This document shows positions 1 to 8,587 of a stretch of DNA of 32,046 nt, piece by piece. Origin of the DNA: Pedobacter sp. (lineage in GTDB: Bacteria; Bacteroidota; Bacteroidia; Sphingobacteriales; Sphingobacteriaceae); the NCBI GenBank assembly GCA_014377775.1, contig JACMOW010000139.1, forward strand, positions 1 to 32,046, in the 5' to 3' direction. Within the stretch, counting starts at the first letter, position 1. Every line of letters starts with the position of its first letter. A program made the position numbers and the translations under genes. Below the pieces are notes generated by a model. That model was not told where the DNA came from and searched no databases. It saw nothing but the letters and a program-made list of their open reading frames with translations.

Positions 1-2033
1 AAGTGTTCGCGGATCAACTTAAGAATCTCCTCGCCATATTGGATTGCCTTTCCCTCACCAATGTTTTTAATTTTAGCTAATTGGGTGAGCGATCTGGGTA
101 ATTTACCCGAAATATCGGCCATGGCTAGATCAGAAAGGATATGATAGCTTAATAATTTTTTAGTTTCAGCCGTTTGCTGTCTCCACTCTATTAGTTTGGC
201 GTAAAGTGCTGGATTTTCTACGACGATATCATTTTTTACAGGTTTTGTTTTCCAGCTGTCTAACTGTTTATAGGTAGTAATGGTAGTTTTAATTGCGGCT
301 TGGATCTGCATTGTGTTTTTTAGGGTTGGCAGTATTTTAAAAATAGCTATTTTGCCCTCTAATTGTTCGAGCAGTAGGTTTAGAGTCGGAAAATAGTCGG
401 GCTGAAAAGGCGAACCCGTACAAAGCACATGCAGTTCTAGGATGTATTTGTATAACGCGATGAGTTGGGGTAAGAAGTAAGCCGATGCTTTACCAAGCCG
501 ATTTGCTAAGCTTTCCACAATTATTTTCCCTCTTATTGGCATTAGTTCCTGGCGTATAAACTGCCCAGCAACTGTGCCTATCTTTTTAACGAGAAGTTCT
601 TCGGTAGTGATACCAACTTCTAACATCACCAATTTCAAATGGTAACAAGCCGAATAAATGGAGGCGAAGTCGAAACACTCGATCAAGGTTTCTATATCCC
701 TGCTCGCTAGTGCATTTTCTAACATTTGCTGGTTGAATAGCTGCGATTGGGCTTTTTTCATAAAGGCCGTAACAGATGGGTCGGTAATGATATTTTTCGC
801 CTCTACCTTTTCCTTTAAAATCAATCCTTCCAAATTTCGGCAGCGACTAAGCGCCACATAAGTTTGCCCATGGGCGAAGGCAGCGCCTACATCGATAACA
901 GCTTTATCAAACGTAAGTCCTTGGCTTTTGTGAATGGTGATTGCCCAGGCGAGTCTAAGCGGAAACTGGGTAAAGGAGCCTTCACTGGTTTGAGTAACCT
1001 TTTGATCGGTTTCTGATAATGCGTATTTATTATTTTCCCAGCTCTCTTGCTTCGCTTCGAAAGTAGTGCCATCGTCAAAGAAGGTGAGCTTGATAGTTTC
1101 TCCACTAATGCTGTCTACTTTTGCGGTTCTGCCGTTATAAAACTGTTTCTTTCCAGAACTATCATTCTTGATGAACATTACCATGGCGCCTACTTTTAGT
1201 ATAAGTTCTTCTTCGGTGGGGTAGCCTTCTTTAGGGAAATCGCCAGTTACTTTGGCTATAAAACGATGGTTCTCTCCTGCTAACTGATTTAGCCTTTCTT
1301 CATTAATTTTTTTAACTAGTGGATTATGTGTAGTGAGTGCTACATGGTTGGCAATGTCTGAGTTTTCTGCATATTTCTCGTTTAATTTTCCGAGCAATGC
1401 AGCGCTGATGGATCCGTTTCTAATTTCATTCAGTATCTCGATAAAGCTAGGATCGCTCTGCCTGTGTATGGTGGTGAGTTCGAAGATGAACAGAGAATTT
1501 TCCCTAAAAACGAGGCTATCGAAAAAATAGGGGCTTTTGTAAAATTTTCCAAGCAGATGCCAGTCGTTCTGAAAAACAGGAGGCAACTGGTATAGGTCGC
1601 CGATCATCAATAGTTGTACGCCTCCAAACGCTCGGCTGTTGCCTCTTATAAACCGAAGTACCCTATCAATATAGTCTATCGTATCAGCTCTTACCATACT
1701 AATCTCGTCGATAATTAAGAGATCGAGGCATTTAATGAGCTTTGCTTTTTCCGTACTGAAGCTTTTGCCCGAAAATTCCTCGAACGCATTTGAAAGTAGT
1801 ATTGGTGGTATGGGCCCAAAAGGTATTTGGAAAAAGGAGTGGATGGTTACCCCACCAGCATTAATTGCCGCTACTGCAGTTGGTGCTACCACGGCTAAGC
1901 TCTTTTTTGTGATAGAACGGATGTAGCGTAGAAACGTGGTTTTTCCTGTTCCTGCCTTGCCTGTAAGGAAGATTGGTTTATTGGTTTTTTCAATACATTT
2001 AATAATTAGTTCGTGCAGAGAATCGAGCTTCAT
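1..2033 (-). CDS. PIF1/RecD-like ATP-dependent DNA helicase with C-terminal HRDC-like domain (3' end cut by window edge)
   Basis: Reverse-complement reading from ATG at 2033: MKLDSLHELIIKCIEKTNKPIFLTGKAGTGKTTFLRYIRSITKKSLAVVAPTAVAAINAGGVTIHSFFQIPFGP...LDLLIIDEISMVRADTIDYIDRVLR...FGGVQLLMIGDLYQLPPV...LRLAWAITIHKSQGLTFDKAVIDVGAAFAHGQTYVALSRCR. Walker A (GKAGTGKT), Walker B (IIDEISM), GDLYQLPP and the HKSQGLTFD/YVALSR motifs are present. The C-terminal part (LLSYHILSDLAMADISGKLPRSLTQLAKIKNIGEGKAIQYGEEIL) resembles HRDC. Not in the ORF track, probably because it runs off the left edge. Confidence 0.92.
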   Translation of the reverse strand, partial: MKLDSLHELIIKCIEKTNKPIFLTGKAGTGKTTFLRYIRSITKKSLAVVAPTAVAAINAGGVTIHSFFQIPFGPIPPILLSNAFEEFSGKSFSTEKAKLIKCLDLLIIDEISMVRADTIDYIDRVLRFIRGNSRAFGGVQLLMIGDLYQLPPVFQNDWHLLGKFYKSPYFFDSLVFRENSLFIFELTTIHRQSDPSFIEILNEIRNGSISAALLGKLNEKYAENSDIANHVALTTHNPLVKKINEERLNQLAGENHRFIAKVTGDFPKEGYPTEEELILKVGAMVMFIKNDSSGKKQFYNGRTAKVDSISGETIKLTFFDDGTTFEAKQESWENNKYALSETDQKVTQTSEGSFTQFPLRLAWAITIHKSQGLTFDKAVIDVGAAFAHGQTYVALSRCRNLEGLILKEKVEAKNIITDPSVTAFMKKAQSQLFNQQMLENALASRDIETLIECFDFASIYSACYHLKLVMLEVGITTEELLVKKIGTVAGQFIRQELMPIRGKIIVESLANRLGKASAYFLPQLIALYKYILELHVLCTGSPFQPDYFPTLNLLLEQLEGKIAIFKILPTLKNTMQIQAAIKTTITTYKQLDSWKTKPVKNDIVVENPALYAKLIEWRQQTAETKKLLSYHILSDLAMADISGKLPRSLTQLAKIKNIGEGKAIQYGEEILKLIREH

Positions 2034-2061
2034 TGTAGATTAGGCGGTTTTTTTTATAACA

Positions 2062-2069
2062 CAAAATTA
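2062..2069 (-). promoter_or_regulatory. Putative Bacteroidota -7 box (TAATTTTG, matching TAnnTTTG) of the helicase gene
   Basis: The reverse complement of caaaatta is TAATTTTG, ~30 nt upstream of the helicase ATG. No clear -33 TTTG box was seen. Confidence 0.4.
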
Positions 2070-2262
2070 GGGCAATTGCTACTGGCAGAGAAATGTTGTT
2101 TTCAACAAAATTATTGGATGATAATAATCGACACGATGAAAAATTTTAGTCGTTATGATGTGATAAAAACTTTTTTTGATAGTTATAGGGCCAATTGCCA
2201 TTCTTAATGCAGTTATTAAGGAGCTAAAGATTTAAGGAATTGCTAAATATACATGGCAGCAT

Positions 2263-2320
2263 ATTTCCTCTATTTTTTTAAAATTTTACTCCATCAGTAA
2301 ATAGTTATCCTATATATTAG
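2263..2320 (+). promoter_or_regulatory. Putative promoter/operator upstream of the esterase gene (shared element copy 1)
   Basis: ATTTCCTCTATTTTTTTAAAATTTTACTCCAT (2263-2294), then an 18-nt gap and TATATTAG (2313-2320). Nearly the same element with the same 18-nt gap lies upstream of susC at 12228-12286. Confidence 0.5.
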
Positions 2321-2378
2321 CGTTTACCTAATATAAAACCCTATTGGCTTTATTGCCGTTAAAAAACACTACATTCCA

Positions 2379-3266
2379 ATGAAAAAAATCTTTGTTTTAT
2401 TTTACTTTCTGGGACTGTCATTTTTTGTAAATGCCCAAGATGAAGCGCCTGTAATTAGAAAAGTAACCTATCCAACAGGATACACCAGTCAACTAAATTT
2501 AATTTACACTTCGGCAGTCGCTTGGGAAGGGAAAATGGATCTTTATTTACCGTCAAAAGAAAGGGGCTTATCGCCAGCAATAATTAATATACACGGAGGC
2601 GGATGGCAAAACGGCACGAAAGATACTCAAGGGGGATTTAATTCTTACTTTAAGGCGGGATTTGCTGTTGCCAATATCGCTTATCGATTAAGTGGCCAAG
2701 CAACGGCACCCGCTGCCATAGAAGACACCAGGTGTGCACTTATTTATTTAATTAAAAATGCAAAAACCCTAAACATTGATATCAATAAAATCATCATTAT
2801 GGGTGGTTCTGCTGGCGGTCATTTGGCATTAATGGGTGGTTTATTATCAAACGACAGCCGATTTGATACCAATTGCCCTGGTTTAAAAAACATTAAAGTA
2901 GCGGCCATTATTGATAAATACGGTATTGTAGATGTTGGGGATAAGAGATATGGAAAGTTTAGAAGTGGATCTGAAAAGAAATGGCTTGGGGATAAAGTGA
3001 ACGATCAAAGTTTTATAGAATCTGTATCCCCAATTTATCAAGTGAAAAAAAATAGTCCGCCCATATTTATAGCACATGGTGATGCAGACCCTACAGTACC
3101 TATTCAGCAATCTATCGATTTGAAGAAAAAGCTCGATGAATTGGGTGTGAAAAATGAATTCATGATTATCCCAGGTGGCCTACATGGAAAATTTAGTGTC
3201 GCACAAAATGCCGAATTAGATGCCGCAATTATGAAATTTATTTTGAGTTTAAAGGAATTTAAATAA
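2379..3266 (+). CDS. Secreted alpha/beta hydrolase, carbohydrate esterase/lipase-like (BD-FAE / HSL-type)
   Basis: Signal peptide MKKIFVLFYFLGLSFFVNAQ; oxyanion-hole motif NIHGGGW; nucleophile elbow GGSAGGH; C-terminal acid/His region HGDADPTVP...GGLHGKF. Confidence 0.85.
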   Translation: MKKIFVLFYFLGLSFFVNAQDEAPVIRKVTYPTGYTSQLNLIYTSAVAWEGKMDLYLPSKERGLSPAIINIHGGGWQNGTKDTQGGFNSYFKAGFAVANIAYRLSGQATAPAAIEDTRCALIYLIKNAKTLNIDINKIIIMGGSAGGHLALMGGLLSNDSRFDTNCPGLKNIKVAAIIDKYGIVDVGDKRYGKFRSGSEKKWLGDKVNDQSFIESVSPIYQVKKNSPPIFIAHGDADPTVPIQQSIDLKKKLDELGVKNEFMIIPGGLHGKFSVAQNAELDAAIMKFILSLKEFK

Positions 3267-3309
3267 TAGTTTTTGGCTAATCATTCTATTTATTCATAGC
3301 TTTATAAAT

Positions 3310-6300
3310 ATGACATGCCAATTCCGTTTCAGAAAAAAAACACTTTCCCTATTCTTACTGGGCGTTGCTTTTTCTGTTACTGCTTTTGCGCAAATCAATC
3401 AATTTCAATTTGAACGCTTTACCGTAGAAGGGGGGCTTTCTCAAAGCAGTGTATTCTCCATTGCTCAAGATAGTTTAGGATTTATTTGGTTTGGTACAAA
3501 GGATGGTTTAAACCGATACGATTCTCGCGAATTTAAAGTGTATAAACATAAAGTTAATCAGCCAAATACAATCAGTAGCAGCATTAATATTAATGTTTTA
3601 TTAACAGATAGTAAGGGTAACCTTTGGGTAGGCACGCAAGAGGGTTTAAATAGATATGTGCCCGAAACCAACTCATTTATCAGGTATTTAAATGTACCAA
3701 AAGATAAGAATAGCCTGAGCAACAACACCATAAGAAGTCTCTATGAAGATAAACAAGGCAACCTTTGGGTAGGTACAGAAAATGGTTTAAACAAGCTTAT
3801 AGCTGGTAAAAAATTTGAACGTTTTTTTTGTTCGGGTGCTACTGGAAACAATATCGTTCATCCCACAATCAAAGCAATTTATAAGGATAGTAAAAACCTA
3901 TTATGGGTGGGTACCTCAAATGGTTTGGTGAGCATGGATTTTAAAAATGGATCCTACAGGTTTAAGCTATATACCCATCAACCATCAAACCAGCAAAGTG
4001 TAGGTTCAAACGATATTACCACGATTACCGAAGATCTAAATCATAATTTATGGATTGGCACCCATTTTAATGGCTTAGATTTTTTCGACAGAACCAATAA
4101 TATGTTTCGTCATTTTACAAAGGAGCTCAGCAATAATTCTATTCGTAAAATAATGGTGAATAAAGATGGCACATTGTGGATTGCCACTTTAAATGGCGTG
4201 AATATTTTGGATCCAGTTACACGCCAGTTTAAACTTCAAAAACATGATCCAGAAAATCAAACTAGCATTAGCCAAAACTCTATTTATGATATTTTTCAGG
4301 ATAAGGCGGGCTCTGTTTGGGTAGGCACCTATTACGGCGGTGTAAATGTTTATCATCCAAATGATGTGAGTTTCGATATTTATAAATACTACCCATACAA
4401 AAATTCGTTGAGCAGCAATATTATAAGCGCTATTGTAGAAGATAAACAACATAATTTATGGATTGGTACAGAAGCCGAAGGATTAAATTACTACAACAGA
4501 AAAACTGGATTGTTCACAAAATTCAGTACAACAGTTGGCCTCAGTTCTAATCTCATCAAATCAATGGCAATTGATAAAAATGGAGATTTATGGATTGCTG
4601 CTTATGAAGGCGGACTAGATTTATACAAGCCCAAAACTAAAACATTTAAGAACTATAAGCTAGATCCAGAAAATAAAAATTCTTTGTTTTCTAATAGAAT
4701 ATCGTATTTACTATATGATAATCTGCAAAGGTTATGGATTGGAACCAAAGGGAGTGGACTATATCAGTATGATGGGGAAAATGATAATTTTAAATCACTA
4801 CATGAAACCAAGAATTTATATCATTTACCCTCAAAATTTATCAATTATATTTTTCAGGATAAGAAGCAACACATTTGGGTAGCCTGTACAGAAGGTATTT
4901 ACTTTCTCAGAAAAGGGGGTACTACATTTGGTAAAATAAAATCTTTGAGCACGGTTAATTGTATTCAAGAAGATAGGAATGGGCTAATTTGGTTTGGGAG
5001 CTCAATTGATGGATTGTTAAGCTATAACCCCAATACTAAAAACTTGATAATTTATAACGAAGCGAAAGGACTGCCTTCTAATAATGTAACCAGTATTGTA
5101 GAAGATAGTGAAGGTTATTTATGGATAAGTACCGATAGAGGGTTGGCCAAATTAGACAACGGTAGATTTAAAATTTACACCAGTAACGATGGTTTACCAG
5201 GTAATGTTTTTAATTATCATTCATTTTTAAAGGATAGTAAAGGCGAACTTTTTTTTGGAGGATATAACGGTTTAGTGAGTTTTAAGCCAGAAGAAATTAT
5301 CGAAAACAAAGAAATTCCAACTATTGCTTTTACCCGTTTAAAGCTTTTCGATAAAGATGTTGAAATTAATGACGAAACACAGTTGTTATCAAAATCTATC
5401 CTTAAAACTAAGAAAATTACTTTTTCGTATGCGCAAAATACATTTACCATAGATTTTACTGCGCTAAATTTTGTAAAATCCAGAAAAAATAAGTTTGCTT
5501 TTAAACTCAAAGGTTTTGATGAAAAATGGACCGACTTGGAAATTCCGAGTGTAACTTTTAATAATTTACCAAGCGGAACGTACACGTTGCTTGTTAAAGG
5601 AACCAATAATGATGGGATTTGGAATCAAACACCGCAAAAACTAATCATCGAAATTAATCCTCCTTTTTGGAAAACCTGGTTGGCCTATTTGTTTTATCTC
5701 ATCATTATAGCAGGTTTGCTTTTTGTAGTGGTAAGATTTTTATTGATGCGTGCACTCTTAAAAAGAGAAAATGATATTCATCAACTTAAATTGGCTTTCT
5801 TTACCAATGTGTCTCATGAAATTAGGACACCTTTAACGCTCATAATGGCGCCACTAGAAAGATTGATTCAAGATAATTTTGACAATATAAATTTGAATAG
5901 GCAGTTGTTAGATGTGAACAAAAACGTGAAGCGACTGTACCGGTTGGTAAATGAGTTGATGGACTTTAGAAAGGTAGATTCTGGTAAAATGAAGCTTAAT
6001 ATTACGGTAGAAAATCTTGTCGATTACATCAAAGAAATTTACTTGTCTTTTCAAGACATGGCCTTGAGAAGAAATATAACTTTCATATTTAGTAGTGAAG
6101 CAAATGATATTCCCATTTATTTTGACAAGGACCAGTTGGAAAAAGTTATTTTTAATCTCCTTTCTAACGCCTTTAAGTTCGTGGATGATAAGGGAAAGAT
6201 TACGATCAAAATTCTATTAACTGATGGAAACGTTTTGGTGAAAGTTGCCGACACAGGTGCGGGTATCTCTAAAGAAAGTATTCCTAAATTGTTTACAGAA

Positions 6301-7317
6301 TTTTATCAAGCCGGAAACCCCAAGCAAAGAAACGCAGGTACAGGAATTGGTTTGGCTTTATCTAAAAGAGTCGCAAATTTACATCATGGAGATTTATTTT
6401 TAGATATCAAAGAAGCGTATACCTGTTTTTGTTTACTGCTTAAAACAGGCGCTGATCATTTTAAACAGGACGAATTAATGGGTCCTAATGATCCAGAGAA
6501 TTTAAAAGAATACATACTGCAAACAGAGGTTGATGAGTTGATAGACGTTGAACCCCTTAAGCTAAATTTGGAAAGACCCGTTATACTTTTAGCCGAAGAC
6601 AATCACGACTTAAGGAAATTTATGGTACAAACTTTAAATCGTAATTATACCGTTATTGAATCAGAAAATGGTGCCGAAGCTTTTAAAATAGCCATAGAAA
6701 GTATTCCCGACATTATTATTAGTGACATTATGATGCCCATTATGGATGGTCTTGAGCTTTGTAGGAGTATAAAAACAGATAAAAGAACCAGCCATATTCC
6801 TGTTGTTTTATTAACAGCACGTTCTGGCGATATCCATGAACTAGAAGGATTAAAATGGGGTGCAGACATTTATCTTACTAAGCCTTTTAGTTTGCGAAAA
6901 CTGGAACTAAACATAGAAAATTTAATCACTGCACAAGAAAATATGAGGAAGATGTTTAGTCAGCATTTAACACTCCAACCTTCAAACGTAATTATAGAAT
7001 CTTCCGATCATGAATTTTTAACTAAAATTTTAAATTTAATTGAAGAGAATATCAGCAATACAGATTATAATGTAAACCAATTTGCAGCAGAAATAGGAAT
7101 GAGTACGCCTATATTCTATAAAAAAGTTAAAGCACTTACAGGATTTACTGTAAATAACTTCATCAAATCTATTAAATTAAAAAGAGCAGTACAGCTATTA
7201 CAACAGAAAGCGTATAATGTTTCTGAAGTTGCATACATGGTTGGCTTTACCGATCCGAAATATTTTAGTAAAGAATTTGCTAAACAATACGGAAAAACAC
7301 CATCTAAATTTTGTTAA
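3310..7317 (+). CDS. Hybrid two-component system sensor histidine kinase/response regulator (HTCS; Reg_prop propeller, Y_Y_Y, HisKA, HATPase, REC, AraC HTH)
   Basis: Repeated 'G.LWVGT..GLN' two-component propeller repeats; Y_Y_Y region (FAFKLKGFDEKWTDL...LPSGTYTLLVKGTNNDG); TM helix; H-box FFTNVSHEIRTPLTL; G boxes ADTGAGIS / GTGIGLAL; REC domain ILLAEDN...IIISDIMMPIMDG...LTKPF; C-terminal AraC HTH (VSEVAYMVGFTDPKYFSKEFAKQYGKTPSKF). Confidence 0.96.
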   Translation: MTCQFRFRKKTLSLFLLGVAFSVTAFAQINQFQFERFTVEGGLSQSSVFSIAQDSLGFIWFGTKDGLNRYDSREFKVYKHKVNQPNTISSSININVLLTDSKGNLWVGTQEGLNRYVPETNSFIRYLNVPKDKNSLSNNTIRSLYEDKQGNLWVGTENGLNKLIAGKKFERFFCSGATGNNIVHPTIKAIYKDSKNLLWVGTSNGLVSMDFKNGSYRFKLYTHQPSNQQSVGSNDITTITEDLNHNLWIGTHFNGLDFFDRTNNMFRHFTKELSNNSIRKIMVNKDGTLWIATLNGVNILDPVTRQFKLQKHDPENQTSISQNSIYDIFQDKAGSVWVGTYYGGVNVYHPNDVSFDIYKYYPYKNSLSSNIISAIVEDKQHNLWIGTEAEGLNYYNRKTGLFTKFSTTVGLSSNLIKSMAIDKNGDLWIAAYEGGLDLYKPKTKTFKNYKLDPENKNSLFSNRISYLLYDNLQRLWIGTKGSGLYQYDGENDNFKSLHETKNLYHLPSKFINYIFQDKKQHIWVACTEGIYFLRKGGTTFGKIKSLSTVNCIQEDRNGLIWFGSSIDGLLSYNPNTKNLIIYNEAKGLPSNNVTSIVEDSEGYLWISTDRGLAKLDNGRFKIYTSNDGLPGNVFNYHSFLKDSKGELFFGGYNGLVSFKPEEIIENKEIPTIAFTRLKLFDKDVEINDETQLLSKSILKTKKITFSYAQNTFTIDFTALNFVKSRKNKFAFKLKGFDEKWTDLEIPSVTFNNLPSGTYTLLVKGTNNDGIWNQTPQKLIIEINPPFWKTWLAYLFYLIIIAGLLFVVVRFLLMRALLKRENDIHQLKLAFFTNVSHEIRTPLTLIMAPLERLIQDNFDNINLNRQLLDVNKNVKRLYRLVNELMDFRKVDSGKMKLNITVENLVDYIKEIYLSFQDMALRRNITFIFSSEANDIPIYFDKDQLEKVIFNLLSNAFKFVDDKGKITIKILLTDGNVLVKVADTGAGISKESIPKLFTEFYQAGNPKQRNAGTGIGLALSKRVANLHHGDLFLDIKEAYTCFCLLLKTGADHFKQDELMGPNDPENLKEYILQTEVDELIDVEPLKLNLERPVILLAEDNHDLRKFMVQTLNRNYTVIESENGAEAFKIAIESIPDIIISDIMMPIMDGLELCRSIKTDKRTSHIPVVLLTARSGDIHELEGLKWGADIYLTKPFSLRKLELNIENLITAQENMRKMFSQHLTLQPSNVIIESSDHEFLTKILNLIEENISNTDYNVNQFAAEIGMSTPIFYKKVKALTGFTVNNFIKSIKLKRAVQLLQQKAYNVSEVAYMVGFTDPKYFSKEFAKQYGKTPSKFC

Positions 7318-7412
7318 TAGTTGTTTAAAAATATCACCCTAAAAATTTAAGAAAACCCTCTTTTTTTAAATGTGCTAGCGTTAATTTGCAGTTATCTAAT
7401 ATCAATAACTGT

Positions 7413-8585
7413 ATGAAATTTATATTTATAGTGCTCTTGCTATTCTCAAGGGCTTTTGCACAAGACACTAACTTATCCCTGTTAAATCCTATACTACTTG
7501 CTAGTAAAAGGAATGCATATAAAAATGGCGATGTGCAGCTTGTTAAGCAAGTGCAAATGGTATTGAAAAATGCAGATAAATTTCTTTCTGTAAACCCAGA
7601 GTCGGTAATGGATAAGGCACTATCACCTACAAGTAAATCAAAACACGATTATATGAGTATGGCACCTTATTGGTGGCCCGATACTACTAAACAAGATGGA
7701 TTACCCTATATTCGAAAAGATGGTGTTCGAAATCCAATCATTAAAAAGATTACCGATCATGAATTTTTGGGTAATTTAGAAAACAGATGTAAATTTTTGT
7801 CTTTGGCCTATTATTTTACGAGCGAGGAGAAGTATGCCGACAAAGCGCAACAATTGCTAAACGTTTGGTTTTTAAATCCAGCTACCAAAATGAACCCTAA
7901 TCTTGACTATGCGCAAGCCATACCCGGTAGAAATGATGGCCGTGGGAATGGAATCATAGAATCGCGTGCATTGGTAAATATTGCAGACTGGGTGTGTTTA
8001 TTAAATGGAGCTAAATCTTTTACTAATTCAGATAAGGATGGCATCAAAGCATGGTATAAAGACTACTTAAATTGGATGCTTACCAGCAAAAATGGTATCG
8101 AAGAAAGTAAATCGAAAAATAATCACGGAACACACTATGATGCACAGATTGCCTCATTCTCTATATTTATCGGTGATTTTGAACTGGCTAAAAACATCGT
8201 AACGGCAGCAAAAAAACGTATAGATATACAGATAGACAGCAATGGAAAACAACCTTTAGAACTCGAACGTACCAATGCCTACAGCTACAGCACGATGAAT
8301 CTCGATGGTTGGTTTAATTTAGCTATGGTAGGTAATAAAGTAGGTGTTGATCTTTGGAATTACCAGGCAGAAAGTCTAAAAAAGGCGATCAATTGGTTAT
8401 TGCCTTATGCTTTGGAAGAACAACCCCGAACATATAAGCAATTGATCAATTACAATAGCAGTGAAATGTATAAGCTTTTGATGATCGCCTCGGCAAAATA
8501 TAAAGGGAATTATGCAGAAAAATCAAAACGTATCCCTTTATCTGATAAAGTTATTTTAACGAGGCTTTTGTATCAATCTAAATAA
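7413..8585 (+). CDS. Alginate lyase-family polysaccharide lyase (PF05426-like, possibly PL38)
   Basis: PYWWPDTTKQDGLPYIRKDGVRNP and NNHGTHYDAQIASF motifs typical of the alginate_lyase family. The ORF track begins at a TTG at 7386; the ATG at 7413 gives a clean signal peptide (MKFIFIVLLLFSRAFAQ) and is preferred. Confidence 0.85.
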   Translation: MKFIFIVLLLFSRAFAQDTNLSLLNPILLASKRNAYKNGDVQLVKQVQMVLKNADKFLSVNPESVMDKALSPTSKSKHDYMSMAPYWWPDTTKQDGLPYIRKDGVRNPIIKKITDHEFLGNLENRCKFLSLAYYFTSEEKYADKAQQLLNVWFLNPATKMNPNLDYAQAIPGRNDGRGNGIIESRALVNIADWVCLLNGAKSFTNSDKDGIKAWYKDYLNWMLTSKNGIEESKSKNNHGTHYDAQIASFSIFIGDFELAKNIVTAAKKRIDIQIDSNGKQPLELERTNAYSYSTMNLDGWFNLAMVGNKVGVDLWNYQAESLKKAINWLLPYALEEQPRTYKQLINYNSSEMYKLLMIASAKYKGNYAEKSKRIPLSDKVILTRLLYQSK

Positions 8586-8587
8586 GA

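Noticed and set aside
658-1926. Short plus-strand ORFs (658-861, 1333-1530, 1735-1926) and minus-strand ORF 887-1105
   Set aside because: They overlap the clearly coding minus-strand helicase in other frames and have no recognisable family features.
2013-2207. 64-aa plus-strand ORF over the helicase start and intergenic region
   Set aside because: Overlaps the helicase start and its putative promoter; low-complexity composition and no family resemblance.
3400-5250. Repetitive-looking segments in the HTCS gene (LWVGT/LWIGT units) as a possible DNA repeat array
   Set aside because: These are protein-level propeller repeats with divergent DNA, normal for HTCS periplasmic domains.
5217-5606. 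129-aa antisense ORF inside the HTCS gene
   Set aside because: Lies opposite a strongly coding frame with recognisable domains; likely a composition artefact.
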